NCBI RefSeq assembly: GCF_029784165.1
Contig: NC_073694.1
Coordinates: 44,313,639-44,377,638, forward strand
DNA length: 64,000 nucleotides
Direction: 5' to 3'
Origin: Wyeomyia smithii
Lineage: Eukaryota; Arthropoda; Insecta; Diptera; Culicidae
How positions within the stretch are numbered: the first letter of the stretch is position 1; every line of letters begins with the position of its first letter. The notes beneath the pieces were generated by a model that saw only the letters and a list, made by a program, of their open reading frames with translations, searched no databases and was not told the origin of the DNA. The position numbers were made by a program, and so were the translations under genes. This document shows positions 54,428-64,000 of this stretch, one piece after another.

Positions 54428-55387
54428 TCAACACGTTCGACAACCTTGCGCGGATCTTACAAACGACGAGTCAATGTTTGGTCCCCGAAAATATCTAGCA
54501 TCAGTAACATCCGAAAAAAGCCGACCGTCAATCAGTACGTGATCGATCTGGGAGCAGGCTTCTCCATTTGGATGCCTCCAGGTGTGCTTCCGAATATTCA
54601 AACGTGGAAAATAGGAGCTACATATGGCCATTCCTCTGGTCGCGGCAAAGTTTATCAGCCTTAGGCCGTTTTCATTGGTTGACGAGTGGAGGCTATGCCT
54701 TCCAATGACCGGACGGAAGAATTCCTCCACCCCAACCTGTGCGTTTGCGTCTCCAATGACGACTTTTGCGTCGTGTTTTGGGCACTCGTCATAGATTCGA
54801 TCAAGTTTGTCATAGAACTCATCTTTGACTTCATCGGATTTGTCGTTTGTCGGTGCGTAGGTGTTGATTAAACTGTAGTTGAAGAATTTGCCCTCAATCC
54901 TTAACACGCATATACGGTCATCTACGGGCCTCCACCGGATGACTCTTGTTTTCTGATTTCCCAGCACTACGAAATTGACGCCCCGTTCCGCTGCTTTGCC
55001 GCCACTGTATTAGATGTGGTACTTGAAAGAAGTGCGTGCAATAGGGTCTACTGCATGGAATTCCCTTTCTCCGGAATTTGGCCGCTGAACCTCCTGAATC
55101 GCTGCGATTTCGACTCCCTGCCGCTGTAGTACTCGAGCAAGCAAGCCAGCCCGCGCCGGTTCATTGAGAGATCGGACGTTCCAAGTACCCAATTTCCAAT
55201 CGTTTACCTTAATCTTTTTCCGTGTTCGTAGCCTACGTCTTTGCCGATTGATCCGTTCCGTATTTCTAAATTCGTTGTTCGCGGTTGATGAAAGGTTTCG
55301 GTATGCTACCTTACTAGGGTCGCGATACCTACATCCTGCTGATGGGGCTGTCATCTTAGGTGTAGCTGGCGAGATACAGCATTCCAT
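54428..55387 (-). pseudogene. RTE-like endonuclease, copy B
   Basis: APE-type endonuclease: GTWNVRSLNEPAR, AIQEVQRPNSG (catalytic Glu), VVIGDANAQVG, HTWRHPNGEACSQIDHVLID. Interrupted by a TAA at 55007-55009, and the terminal SDH block is lost to a frameshift. Confidence 0.7.
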
Positions 55388-55610
55388 TATTCAGCTGCCC
55401 GCTCCGGGTCAGATGCTGTTGTACGCCGCCCCTATGGGGATACAGCCGCATACGACCCCCTTCCCAGTCAGCATACGACCATAGTTTCCACCGGGGTTGG
55501 TTACCCGATCTCCGCTAAGGTTACTCGTATTCCGGTCGGCACCACGTGGAGATTGGGATAGGAGTTACTGGACAGAGGTGAATGGCCACATTAGGGTCTC
55601 AAGTTACACG

Positions 55611-56115
55611 TGTCCAGCCATTTGCCAACCAAATGATGTAGCAGTAGTAGTGTAGTGTAATAGAGCAGTAGCGTGTAAAAGGAAGGGTAAAATCATAACA
55701 CAAAATCACGGCTAAATAATAAGCATGCCACTGCTCAATAGCGGTATTGCTAATAATAGAAGTGCGGGATACAGCAGACACCCGGGCAAATCTCACAATA
55801 AACCAACGATTCTGGTCGCAGTGAGAAAGTCCATACATCAAAAAAAAAAAATCACCAGGCATATATATGATTTGTTACTTTAGGTACCTTTAAATGCCCT
55901 AGGAATGTTTAATGAACACCTAATACGAACCATCACCAAGACAACCAAAGAAAGAGCAAAAAAATCCAGCCAGCTGGAAAATGTACATCTTTAATCCAGA
56001 TTTTCACTGTTAAGCTAATTTATTTTGGAACAATTTTACACGTTCCACTAATCAAACCTTCTCCTCTACGGGCAACATTCACCTGTAGTTAAAATATTCA
56101 TATTAGTAACGTAAC
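55611..56115. other. unassigned
   Basis: No supported ORF or repeat ends; an A10 run at 55841. Confidence 0.3.
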
Positions 56116-56117
56116 TG

Positions 56118-56335
56118 ACAATCTCCGCTGGTCTCTCCTCCGTCTCTCGTACCACGTGGCCAGCCCACTGGAGCCAGCCGGATATCATCAGCTTGATAAT
56201 ACCCGCGTGTTGGTATGCTTTGACCTCGCGCCTGCGTTACACTCTATTCTCCAGTTTCCGCTAAGTATTGAACGCAGGACCATCGAAGACTCATAGTTCT
56301 CGCCGATTGGCCTCCTTCCGCGACGAAGCCTTAAG
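56118..56335 (-). pseudogene. RTE-like RT C-terminal tail fragment
   Basis: Minus reading includes VKAYQHAGIIKLM then LQWAGHVVRETEERPAE, matching VYKHADIVKLMKHARLQWAG plus HVARMADERPA of LINE A. Eroded and frameshifted. Confidence 0.6.
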
Positions 56336-57240
56336 GCCTCCGCACAATGTTTTATTTATACGATTTCATGCTCTAAATCATTAGCGTCCTCACAATTAAT
56401 TTTGGTAATTTTGGAAAACTTCCTATGCATTTTATTGCGCTTCTTCTGAAATTGATGATTTTGTGATTAATCCACCAATAAGAAATATGAAGAATTTATT
56501 TTTTTGGGACAGTGAGGTAGACAGCCAGTGTCTTCGAGCAAGTTGTAGCAGAAGCCTTTTCCAGCAACTTAGCCGAAGATGTAAAATTTATATTTCTTTT
56601 GTTTAAAAAGATATAAATACTTTTATATGGGAAGTTTATTCAAATCATAAATTTCAACATTTCTACATATTTTATATCTTTTAAAAAATTATTAGTCATA
56701 CAAAAATACATATTATTGCTGAACATTTTTCCTCGCTATAGTTTAGAACAAAAAAGTTTTTTAGCCCATTGTCGGTTTTTAACGGTTGATTGAAATTTAA
56801 ATAAATCATTCGTACGCAAAAATACGCAAATAACTAGTTCATATTCTGGAAGAACATCTGTACTACTTTCAAAGGAATATAAAATCATTTGTCCGCCTGT
56901 GACGGTTCTCTTTCGTTTAGTTTAGCCTGTACAAATAGACTTAAATTAGTGAGAACTGAAGCTGAAGGTCCAAAGCCCCTGGAAATGAGGATGGTGGTAA
57001 TGGCTCTTAATCATGAATGTAACGTGAAATCTAATGGTTGAAGCTAAGATGCAATGCGGCCTGTGCCAAGAAATGTATGCTGGGGGAGGGGGTGGTTTGA
57101 CAAGTTCCCAGCCGCTAACCTGGCGCTCATCCATAGTATTCTAGCCTTCTGCGTTAGGCTACCGTAACACGCAGAAGATCCCCTTCTTTCGTAGTAAACT
57201 CGTGAGATTAAAACTAAATTCCAATTAAAAATAAACAACT
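56336..57240. other. unassigned
   Basis: AT-rich, short ORFs only, no recognised signal. Confidence 0.3.
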
Positions 57241-57243
57241 AAT

Positions 57244-58260
57244 TTCATACCCGGACTCCGGCAACCTTGTTCCGACAGAGAACAGACCTACAAGGCCGCA
57301 CGCAACAGGCCGAACCGAGGAGATGGAACTGGAGGAGGGCTTCAACCTGGACAGCGAATCGCTGGATGGAGGGCCTTCGATTTATTCTATTGGTTCACCT
57401 AGCGGGAAAGAAGAGAGCCCGACGGACTGACGGAAAGGGAAACCTGAGTCATCTCGTGCTCCTGTCAAACGGCTCTACCAATAACAACGGCGGCGCCTGA
57501 AGTGACTGCTAGACCAAGGCCACTCACGCGAGGAGGCCGCTAGCTTAGTACGTCAACCAGTCGACTAGACTGACCGCTCAGGTCAGGTCGCAACCAAACA
57601 ACAACGGTCGACTGTGACAGCGTCGCCAAACACGAGTCCTAAGGGCCCGAGCAACCAAAAGCTCCGAGACATGCGCGGATCCCCCTGCTCCACAGAAAAC
57701 GACAGGGGTAACTTACAGGAAGATGCTGGAGGCCACAAGCATGTCACATCGATCGACTATCCAGCTTCGTGACGCCATTCTGGCATTGCGGACCAAGAAT
57801 CACCTGCCATCAGACCCATGTTAAGGAGCTGCCGTCTAATCAACGGTATCCATTTAGGTGGCTGGAGATTACGGCGTCTTCTATTAAACCGTGGGAGGGA
57901 GCACACTTCGTGTCTTGCACACGAAGTACCTACCAAAGGCCCTAAGATTCATAGGGTACTTTCAGGACAGTGTGAATACCACAAAAGAGAGAATTCTCCG
58001 TCTACTCCAAAACCAGAACGACAATTTCTCCATACGTGCATGGCGTAACCTAGCGTAACGTTACTGGAAAGATTGTGGAACTGATGGTGGAGCTGTACCA
58101 ACAGTCTGCTAACCTCATAGCGGCACAGAGTTTCATGCTGAACTATTAGCACGCACGCAGCAGGTTGGCCGAAAGTCCTCTAACACAGGTGTGGTATCTC
58201 AAATGGTCCGGCTTACTAGCCGGACCCGGGAGTGTCATCTAGAAGAGAAGACACGACGAG
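57244..58260 (+). pseudogene. decayed LINE ORF1-like region
   Basis: Fragments read MELEEGFNLDSESLDGG, IYSIGSPSGKEESPTD, NLSHLVLLSNGSTNNNGGA, then in other frames RPRPLTREEAASLVRQPVD and VELYQQSANLIAAQSFML. GC content is higher than in the flanks. This looks like an ORF1/Gag of an LOA- or jockey-like LINE with many stops; assignment rests on general resemblance. Confidence 0.35.
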
Positions 58261-58332
58261 CGTTGGTACTTGAATGAATCGCAATCGCGATTAGTTTATT
58301 GCACCTGTCGGTAGCAATACCCATTTCTGCTG

Positions 58333-58912
58333 ATGCAGCGGGTGATCGAACCGACGTTTTGTGCTGATGCGAAATATGATCGCACCGCTTGTTTTATATT
58401 CACTTATATTCTAAATGGTGTTCGGAAGAAGTCCATTACACAGGCGCGGAAAGGCTCTGGTGCAAGAAAGGTACCCTTGGAATGTGTAGAAACTATTTTG
58501 GGTGTTATTTCATAAAATGGTGGTTGAAAAACGTGCTTTACAATAAGTATTTTGTCGCTTTTATATTGCTTTTTTGTACTTCACGACCTTTAAAAGGGCA
58601 TTACTCAAAAATGTACCGTACGATGATTTTGAAATTTTGACCAGAGATTGTGGACGTCATAACGAATCAAATGGTGTACTCAGATTCTTTGGTGCATTTT
58701 TTTTTATAATAACGGTCTGTGGGAGCACCGTGGGTTACAAATTGAACTATGGTTTGTTACCATTGTTATGCTTTAGGGGCAAGTTTGAACAGCAAATGAA
58801 GTATTATGAAGAAAAATTGGTTTGTCCGCCATTACTGATTTTTCTTTCGCGTACCCCCTGATAACTTTCGCGCACCTCTAGGGGTACGCGTCCCTCAGGT
58901 TAAGAACCGCTG
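58333..58912. repeat. repeat shared with 25925-26150, ending in a hAT-like terminus
   Basis: 58500-58735 is similar to 25925-26150. The right edge, read on minus, is CAGCGGTTCTTAACCTGAGG then GACGCGTACCCCTAG, matching the CAGNGGTTCTCAACC ends of hAT (Charlie/SPIN-type) elements. The ORFs here have no domain. Confidence 0.5.
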
Positions 58913-59079
58913 CTATAGAGCATCCCTCATCATCTCCGATCTCATCAGCCTTTTTCGAGTCAGCTTTACTCTGGGATATATCCCGGTCATCAGGCGGAAT
59001 AAAAAAACAAAACATTGCCCAAAGTCTTCAGATCTATATGTCTGACTTCAACTCTTCTTGTTGATGGAAAAATTTACGG

Positions 59080-59640
59080 ATAACTATATTCACAGCGAGT
59101 TTCTGAAGGAGTTACCCTTGTAGAAGCCTCAATATACTTATCAACAAGGTAAATTGACTGAAACCGCTTTGCATTGCCTAGTGACGAAGTTCGAGAAGTC
59201 ACGGAAGTATAAGGAGACAGCGGCTTGCCTTTTCTTTCTATTGAGGAAGCTTTTAATAACACGTCCCTTGCATCAATTTTTCCGGCTCTACTAAATAAAA
59301 AAGTCGACAGTACTACAATGAGCTGGATCCAAGCAATACTTTCGAGCAGGAAGATCACAGCTGCATTGGGAAATACGTCTGTCACAGTGGAGGCAGTGAA
59401 ACGGTGTCCTCAGGGAGGAATTCTGTCTTCGTTGTTATGGTCGCTGGTGGCAGTCTCTCTCTTAACCAAGCTATCGCAGCACCTAGCTCAAACAAAGTCA
59501 TTTGGTATGCGGATGACATAGTCCTTATTGTTCGAGGTAAATATGATGCAACTCTCGTATGTCGTATGCAAACAGTTCTTACAGTCCTTAGAACTCCAAG
59601 AAGAGTAAGAGTCCCACTGAACATTTTTTTCTGTAAACGA
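59080..59640 (+). pseudogene. LOA-type LINE reverse transcriptase fragment
   Basis: Reads LPFLSIEEAFNNTSLASIFP, VDSTTMSWIQAILSSRKITA, TVEAVKRCPQGGILSSLLWS and, after a frameshift near 59500, VIWYADDIVLIVRGKYDATL. The GCPQGGVLSPLLWSL and YADDIV blocks are RT palm motifs. The first catalytic Asp is lost (LSIEEAF for LDIEGAF). Confidence 0.7.
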
Positions 59641-59679
59641 AGTATTTGATTGTTTTCATTGGATATGTTGGTCTTTGAG

Positions 59680-59880
59680 GCAATTTCAATCACAAAGTTG
59701 TTGTAAACGATCTTTGTGTACTACTGGACTGTTATTTCACAAGTAAAAAAGTAATTTACTTTTTGTGTGCATTGTGATTATTCTATTTTCAGTAAGATTT
59801 AAAAAAAACGATAGCACAAGCTCCTTAATGTATTAATGTTACCATAACTAATTATATCTTTGAGGGATTGTATGTTGTTG
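59680..59880 (+). pseudogene. jockey-like LINE RT thumb fragment, second copy
   Basis: Homologous, inverted, to 35370-35570 (GTGTACTACT-GACTGTTATTTCACAAG, GTGCATTGTGATTATT, AGTAAGATTT). Reads VVNDLCVLLDCYFTSKK. Stops follow. Confidence 0.45.
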
Positions 59881-60024
59881 TATGTTGTGAATGCTAAATT
59901 GTACCATGCATTTGAAAATTGTACGAGATAATTTACAAAATTTTCCAAAATGAACAAATGAAAAACAAAAAAAAACAAAATCTAAAGTGAATAATGATTT
60001 AATTTTTACGTCCATGTTCGGTTA

Positions 60025-61727
60025 CTAATTTTGCATATCACTATAGTTATTGAACAGCTCGATAGCAATATCGCGACACACTTTGCGCAAAACCTTTCCA
60101 GAAGGAGTGAGTGGTATTTTCTCGATAATATGTACCCCACCACGCAGTCGCTTGAAATCGGCAAGTTCACGCTCCACAACTTGGTGAACATCGGTTTCAC
60201 TCATGTCGCCATTGCCGCTTTTGGTTACCAAAGCAGTCGCAAGATCATTTCCAGGAATTGGGATTCCAACTACACACACTTTTGCCACTCCAGGGAGTGT
60301 CAAAATTACGGTTTCAATCTCGCTGGGTGATATCTGGAAATTGTTGTACTTGATGATGTCCTTTTTACGATCTACTACAAACAGTATTCCGTCCTCGTCA
60401 AACCTTCCAATGTCTCCGGTATGCAGCCAGCCTTCCTTGTCCAGCATTTCATCCGTTGCTTTTTGGTTTCCATAGTAGCCAAGGAAACAGTATTCCATTT
60501 TAACAAGTATTTCTCCTTCTTTCCCAATATCTAGGGCATGTCCGAGATCATCTACGATTTTTGCCCGACAAGTTGGTCTTAAATATCCAGTGCATCCGTT
60601 TTTGTATATATTATTATCCGACAGTGTTACCACTCCCCCCGCTTCGGATAAGCCGTAGCCCACATGGAAATTAGCTTTCGGAACTAATTTTTCAAAGGAT
60701 TGTTTCAGGTCTGCTGAAACCATTGATCCACCGGAGAACAAAACTCGTAAGTTGCTAAAATCCGTTTTCAAAACACGTGGGTGTTTGAGCGTGGCTATTG
60801 CAGCTGACGGTGGGAAAAATGCGAGTGACACTCGAAAGCGTTCAAGTAGATCTAGTGCTAAAGAAGGTTTAAAGGATTTCCGCGTGATAATGCGCGTTGC
60901 TCCACTGACCGTTCCCAGCAGTAGAAAGGCTACGCCAGACAACCAATATAAAGAACTGAAACCCAACAGCACATCCGTTGGCCGACAGTCCAACATACAA
61001 GCTATATTTGCAATGCATAGTGCATGCGATAGACATACTCCTTTAGAACGGCCCGTAGTTCCGGATGAGCATACAATGATAGCCAACTTCGTCGAAGGAT
61101 CTTCAAAGTGGATTGGGCTGAAAAATAATATAGAAAATCAACGCTTGTTTTTTTTTTCATATTACTATTTTTTTGCTGAATACTTGCACAAACTTTTCTT
61201 CTATGTTAGTAGGTATCATCAATTCCTCTACGTGCCTGAACCCATCCACCTTTTCCCCAAAAACAAACACCTCCGGGCTAATTTTTGCCATTTTTATGGA
61301 ATCTTGCATTTCATTCAACGTTTCCTGATCGCAAAAGACGACGCTTGGTTTGACCTTTTCCAGCATGAAACTTAAATCATCCCGTTCGAAGGTTGCATCC
61401 AGGGTATTCAACGGGATACCGAGAGTAAAGCAGGCGAAAACAACCGGAGCGACCAGTTCTCCGTTCCGCACGGCCATCGTGAAAACATCCTGCTGGCCAT
61501 AACCCAAGGCGACTAAGTTTTGCGCCACACGAACCGTTCTCTGCACAAGTAACTCGAACACCACTGTCGGCACTGATCTGTGTCACCGAATCGGGTGTTT
61601 TGGCCAACACTGCCAGGATCAGTTCACCTAACGATTGGTTTGGGTTCAGCAACGGCGGTGTTTTAGTACCACTCCAGATTTTTGTGACAGGATCATAAAA
61701 TGTGTTAACATCTCTCGGGGAAGGCAT
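60025..61727 (-). pseudogene. AMP-ligase copy 3, inverted duplicate of gene 1, frameshifted
   Basis: Exon 1 61727-61188 and exon 2 61117-60025. Exon 2 has exactly the length of gene 1 exon 2; exon 1 is 11 bases shorter because ACCCGCCTGCG (after GCAGAG in gene 1) is missing at 61538/61539, shifting the frame after residue 62 (TCAE). Everything downstream remains open in the original frame, including CSSGTTGRSKG, YGLSEAGG, DRKKDIIK and PLTPSGKVLRK. The exon 1 donor is GCAAGT in place of GTAAGT, a rarer but usable form. Exon 1 differs from gene 1 at about 14 residues of 183. The first 258 or so residues of the exon 2 ORF differ at one, and the last 95 at 11. Recently inactivated, unless the deletion is an assembly error or polymorphism. 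Confidence 0.9.
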
Positions 61728-62636
61728 GATCGTTACAATTTCGATGGTTAGCACTACTAAAATTTAAATAAATTAGTTTTTAGTACAGAATTATACATAT
61801 AAATACAACAGAATAAATCACTGAAATAATCCTAATATAACTAATATTGTGTTAAGGAAAGAAATAAAATATGCCCATCATCTGCGATTCAAGCTTAACT
61901 ATTTAAATAAAACACAGTACACTAATAGTTGGAGTGTCTTCTAAAACAAAACAATTTTTCTATTCTCACTTTACTGGCTGAAAATGTGAAGTGACCAGTT
62001 TCTTTGGGAGTTACCGTTATTAAAAACACATTTTAGCAACTCATCAAGCTATCATAAATTTTTTTCACAGACCATTGTTATCTTAGCATAAACAAAGATA
62101 CATTTTTTTGTCATTGGAATAGACGTCGCCAACAAACAATTTGCCGGCTTGAGATTCAAATTATTTACCTGATGAATGATGACAAGCTTCTAATTCTACT
62201 GATAAACTTTTAATAGTCATGTTTGTACTGAGCGCTTGAAGACACATTGTCTCATAAGTATGATGTTAGAAGCGGATGCTGCGTGATTCAGCAAATAACG
62301 TTTTAGTCAAATGAAGAACAATTGAAGTAAATCTTATATGATTCTTTTGGCGCATTACAACTATTTTTGTCTTTTTATAATAAATTTATTCTATATACAA
62401 TTTCGTTTGAGACTGTTGTTTTTATGTTCAAATAGTAACTTACGGTTAATTTAAAAAGTAGAACTTATCCACGATCGAAGCACACCTTAGCTGAACTGTT
62501 GCACAAATAGGTATGGAAAGCAATGCCTTCCAGCAAGTACTTCAATCTCTCAATTAGATTGTCCACCTTTGCTGAAAGCAATTATAACGAGTCTGCGTGA
62601 GCGCTTTGGTTCCGGATGCGCGTAATTTTCGCAGGG
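61728..62636. promoter_or_regulatory. shared 5' region between AMP-ligase copy 3 and RpL37A
   Basis: Divergent intergenic region, homologous throughout to 26290-27225. Conserved blocks (TCTTTGTTTATGCTAAGATA, TTGCTGAATCACGCAGC, CTTTCAGCAAAGGTGGAC on minus) are candidates for control elements of one or both genes. Confidence 0.5.
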
Positions 62637-62742
62637 CTTTCCTGCTCATTAATGTATTTTTTTAACGCTCCGATCTTGTCGCTGATTTATCGTATACGGT
62701 GAAAAATGAGAAAAACGTACAGTTAGCGATATACCAGCTAAA
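62637..62742 (+). other. RpL37A: inferred 5' non-coding exon of RpL37A
   Basis: CTTTCC at 62637 fits the pyrimidine TCT initiator of ribosomal protein genes. A GTGAGT donor lies at 62743 and the matching TTTTCAG acceptor at 63089-63095, just before the start codon. Exon limits are inferred from splice signals only. Confidence 0.4.
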
Positions 62743-63102
62743 GTGAGTATTGTGGTTGTTTTTATTTGTACTCTTGAAAGTAATAAAATATAGTTCTAGT
62801 TGAGTTGTATTAATGCTTTAGATTTCCTCCAGATAATTTGTAATGGTTGCTATACACTTTTTACTAACTAGCGCAGAGTTCGGAAACAATAAAACTTTAA
62901 CTAATTTTGATCTACCATGAAGTATCACTATTTTAGAAACTTCTACAGCTTTTTACTTCGGTAAAAATTGCCGGACCAAATTATAACGATTGTTTCATTT
63001 TTATGGAATCTAAATTTTGCGTTTCTCTGCTATTCGGGCAATATGGTTTGTGGATCCTTACAATGACAAAATCAATCCATTTATCATCTTTTCAGGGTTA
63101 AA

Positions 63103-63121
63103 ATGGCTAAGCGTACCAAGA
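63103..63121 (+). CDS. RpL37A: ribosomal protein L37A (eL43), first coding exon (partial)
   Basis: ATG GCT AAG CGT ACC AAG A followed by a GTAAGT donor at 63122 encodes MAKRTK with the next codon starting A. This is the invariant N-terminus MAKRTKKVG of eL43, a small zinc-ribbon protein of the 60S subunit. A TTTTCAG acceptor 7 bases before the ATG makes it an internal exon after a 5' UTR intron (62743-63095), the usual layout of insect ribosomal protein genes. No second coding exon is found before the end of the window, so the following intron exceeds 870 bases. Only six residues are visible, hence the moderate confidence. Confidence 0.65.
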
Positions 63122-63127
63122 GTAAGT

Positions 63128-63664
63128 TCAGTGATTTAAGAGTTAAAAGCGCAAAAATGAGGTGAAATGGGATAAAATGTTTAACTTCCACGGCCCAAAA
63201 GTGAATGAACGAACATTATATGATTCTCCGAAGCTTTATACATTAAGCTCATGTTTGAGCAGAAAATTCAACGTAGATCAATGATCTATAGATTTTATAT
63301 TGGAAATTACTTAAATAAGGTTAAATTGTGTTGAATTATAACACTCACAAGACCTGGATCTAAATTAAACCATTACCTGACGCCTTTCACTTAGGGAACA
63401 CCCATAAATGACGTAGCACGTCCATAAATAACGTAGCACACGCAAATCTAGGGTGAAATGATCTAGGTAGATCCTTTTCTGTACCCTGCACAAGATAAAA
63501 ACATCACTAATCGGTTTGTTGACTAATTACCTAAACATATAAAAATGCAGCTCTGTCTGTCTGATCTATATAGACTCCAAAATTACTGAACCGATCTGCA
63601 TGAAATTTTGTAGATCCAGCTTTCCACGAGCGGTAATAGACCTCTCCAATCGTGTATTGGTATT
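63128..63664 (+). other. putative RpL37A intron with repeat pieces
   Basis: Contains CCATAAATGACGTAGCACGT CCATAAATAACGTAGCAC (63411-63450), a tandem word common at ends of dispersed repeats. At 63540-63615, ATATAAAAATGCAGCTCTGT CTGTCTGATCTATATAGACTCC is the reversed end of the 47676 repeat family. Confidence 0.4.
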
Positions 63665-64000
63665 GGTGAACTTTTTTTTTTTTATTCTCGCTTAATTTTC
63701 CGTCGGTCTAGTTCCGCCACTGTTGTGGCCAATCACCGACGCCCAGGGAGGCGACTACACACCCAGGACCCTAACTCACGACCCGTTTATTAACGGACCG
63801 GCGCCAACGGCTTTACTTCCTCATGCGATGGAAGGCGTGATCCCAGAGATTTTTCGCCTCAGAAAATCTCCCGGTGTCGGCTAGGATTGAATCCAGACCA
63901 GTTGGGTTGGTTGTGAGTGGATCACGCCACCTCACAACCATCAACACCGATGTCGGCGGTGGGATTCGAACCCAGGCGTCGAGCGTGGTTGGCGGAGACA
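63665..64000 (-). repeat. tRNA-related SINE-like repeat, cut by window end
   Basis: The minus strand from 64000 reads GCCAACCACGCTCGACGCCT followed by the Pol III B box GGGTTCGAATCCC (63961-63973), then a GC-rich body. The A-box side would lie beyond the window. A second B-box-like GGATTGAATCC occurs at 63884 on +. Confidence 0.5.

Larger units (their letters stand above)
53170..55610 (-). mobile_element. RTE-like non-LTR retrotransposon, copy B (internally deleted)
   Basis: Same family and orientation as LINE A. Leader 55610-55390, then N-terminal ORF (MECCISPATPKMTAPSAGCR) running into KVNDWKLGTWNVRSLNEPAR. Endonuclease 55370-54440 with a TAA in YHI-stop-YSGG (55007-55009) and a frameshift near 54470. 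The linker is almost completely deleted at about 54060. RT 54050-53380 runs KKGHRLDCGNYRGITLLN, HHLFVDFRAAYDSVKRNELW, LDGLKQGDAISNLLFNIALE and LGFADDIDIIGINRKAVEEA (intact ADD). A second deletion joins YLGTLVTCD to GHEAWTLID near 53270, removing about 60 residues. Confidence 0.8.

Overview
This is a eukaryotic, AT-rich, very repeat-dense window, most likely from a culicine mosquito (Aedes-like). The evidence is: short introns of 60-102 bases in the host genes, an arthropod luciferase-like AMP-ligase family, non-LTR elements of the types known from Aedes (I-clade with RNase H, RTE-like, LOA/jockey-like), tRNA-derived SINEs, and many hAT, piggyBac and Tc1/mariner-type MITEs. A 500-base run of N at 16672-17171 marks a scaffold gap. 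I see no bacterial features and no CRISPR array.

Host genes are few. AK6 (adenylate kinase 6) lies at 19780-20403 on + with one small intron. Three related acyl-CoA synthetase/luciferase-like genes, each with two exons, lie at 27226-28938 (+, intact), 48344-50035 (+, intact, more diverged) and 60025-61727 (-). The last is a close inverted duplicate of the first, broken by an 11-base deletion. At 63103-63121 the first coding exon of ribosomal protein L37A starts on +, head-to-head with the broken AMP-ligase. The duplicated segment appears to include their shared intergenic region.

The rest is transposon landscape. 1-1380 holds a copia-like gag/LTR remnant. 1384-2990 holds the 5' part of a non-LTR element. 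2966-4846 is an inverted repeat pair carrying nested MITEs. 5124-5884 is a transposon-type DUF7869-like pseudogene. 5950-7170 is a repeated unit with minus-strand TATA motifs. 7524-15732 holds several MITEs, LINE tails and a 416-base (TA)n tract. 16194-16671 is a hAT transposase end. 21070-25405 and 53170-55610 are two decayed RTE-like LINEs of one family. 29189-35088 is an apparently complete I-clade LINE with both ORFs open. 35200-48000 is a mosaic of LINE, mariner, SINE and fold-back pieces. 52355-59880 holds more LINE remnants.

The best leads are the inverted AMP-ligase duplication with a sharply mosaic divergence pattern, a 36-base piece of AMP-ligase exon stranded inside a pogo-like repeat at 36403-36438, the intact LINE with an Inr+DPE-type internal promoter and an overlapping stop/start, and several MITE insertions with exact target-site duplications.
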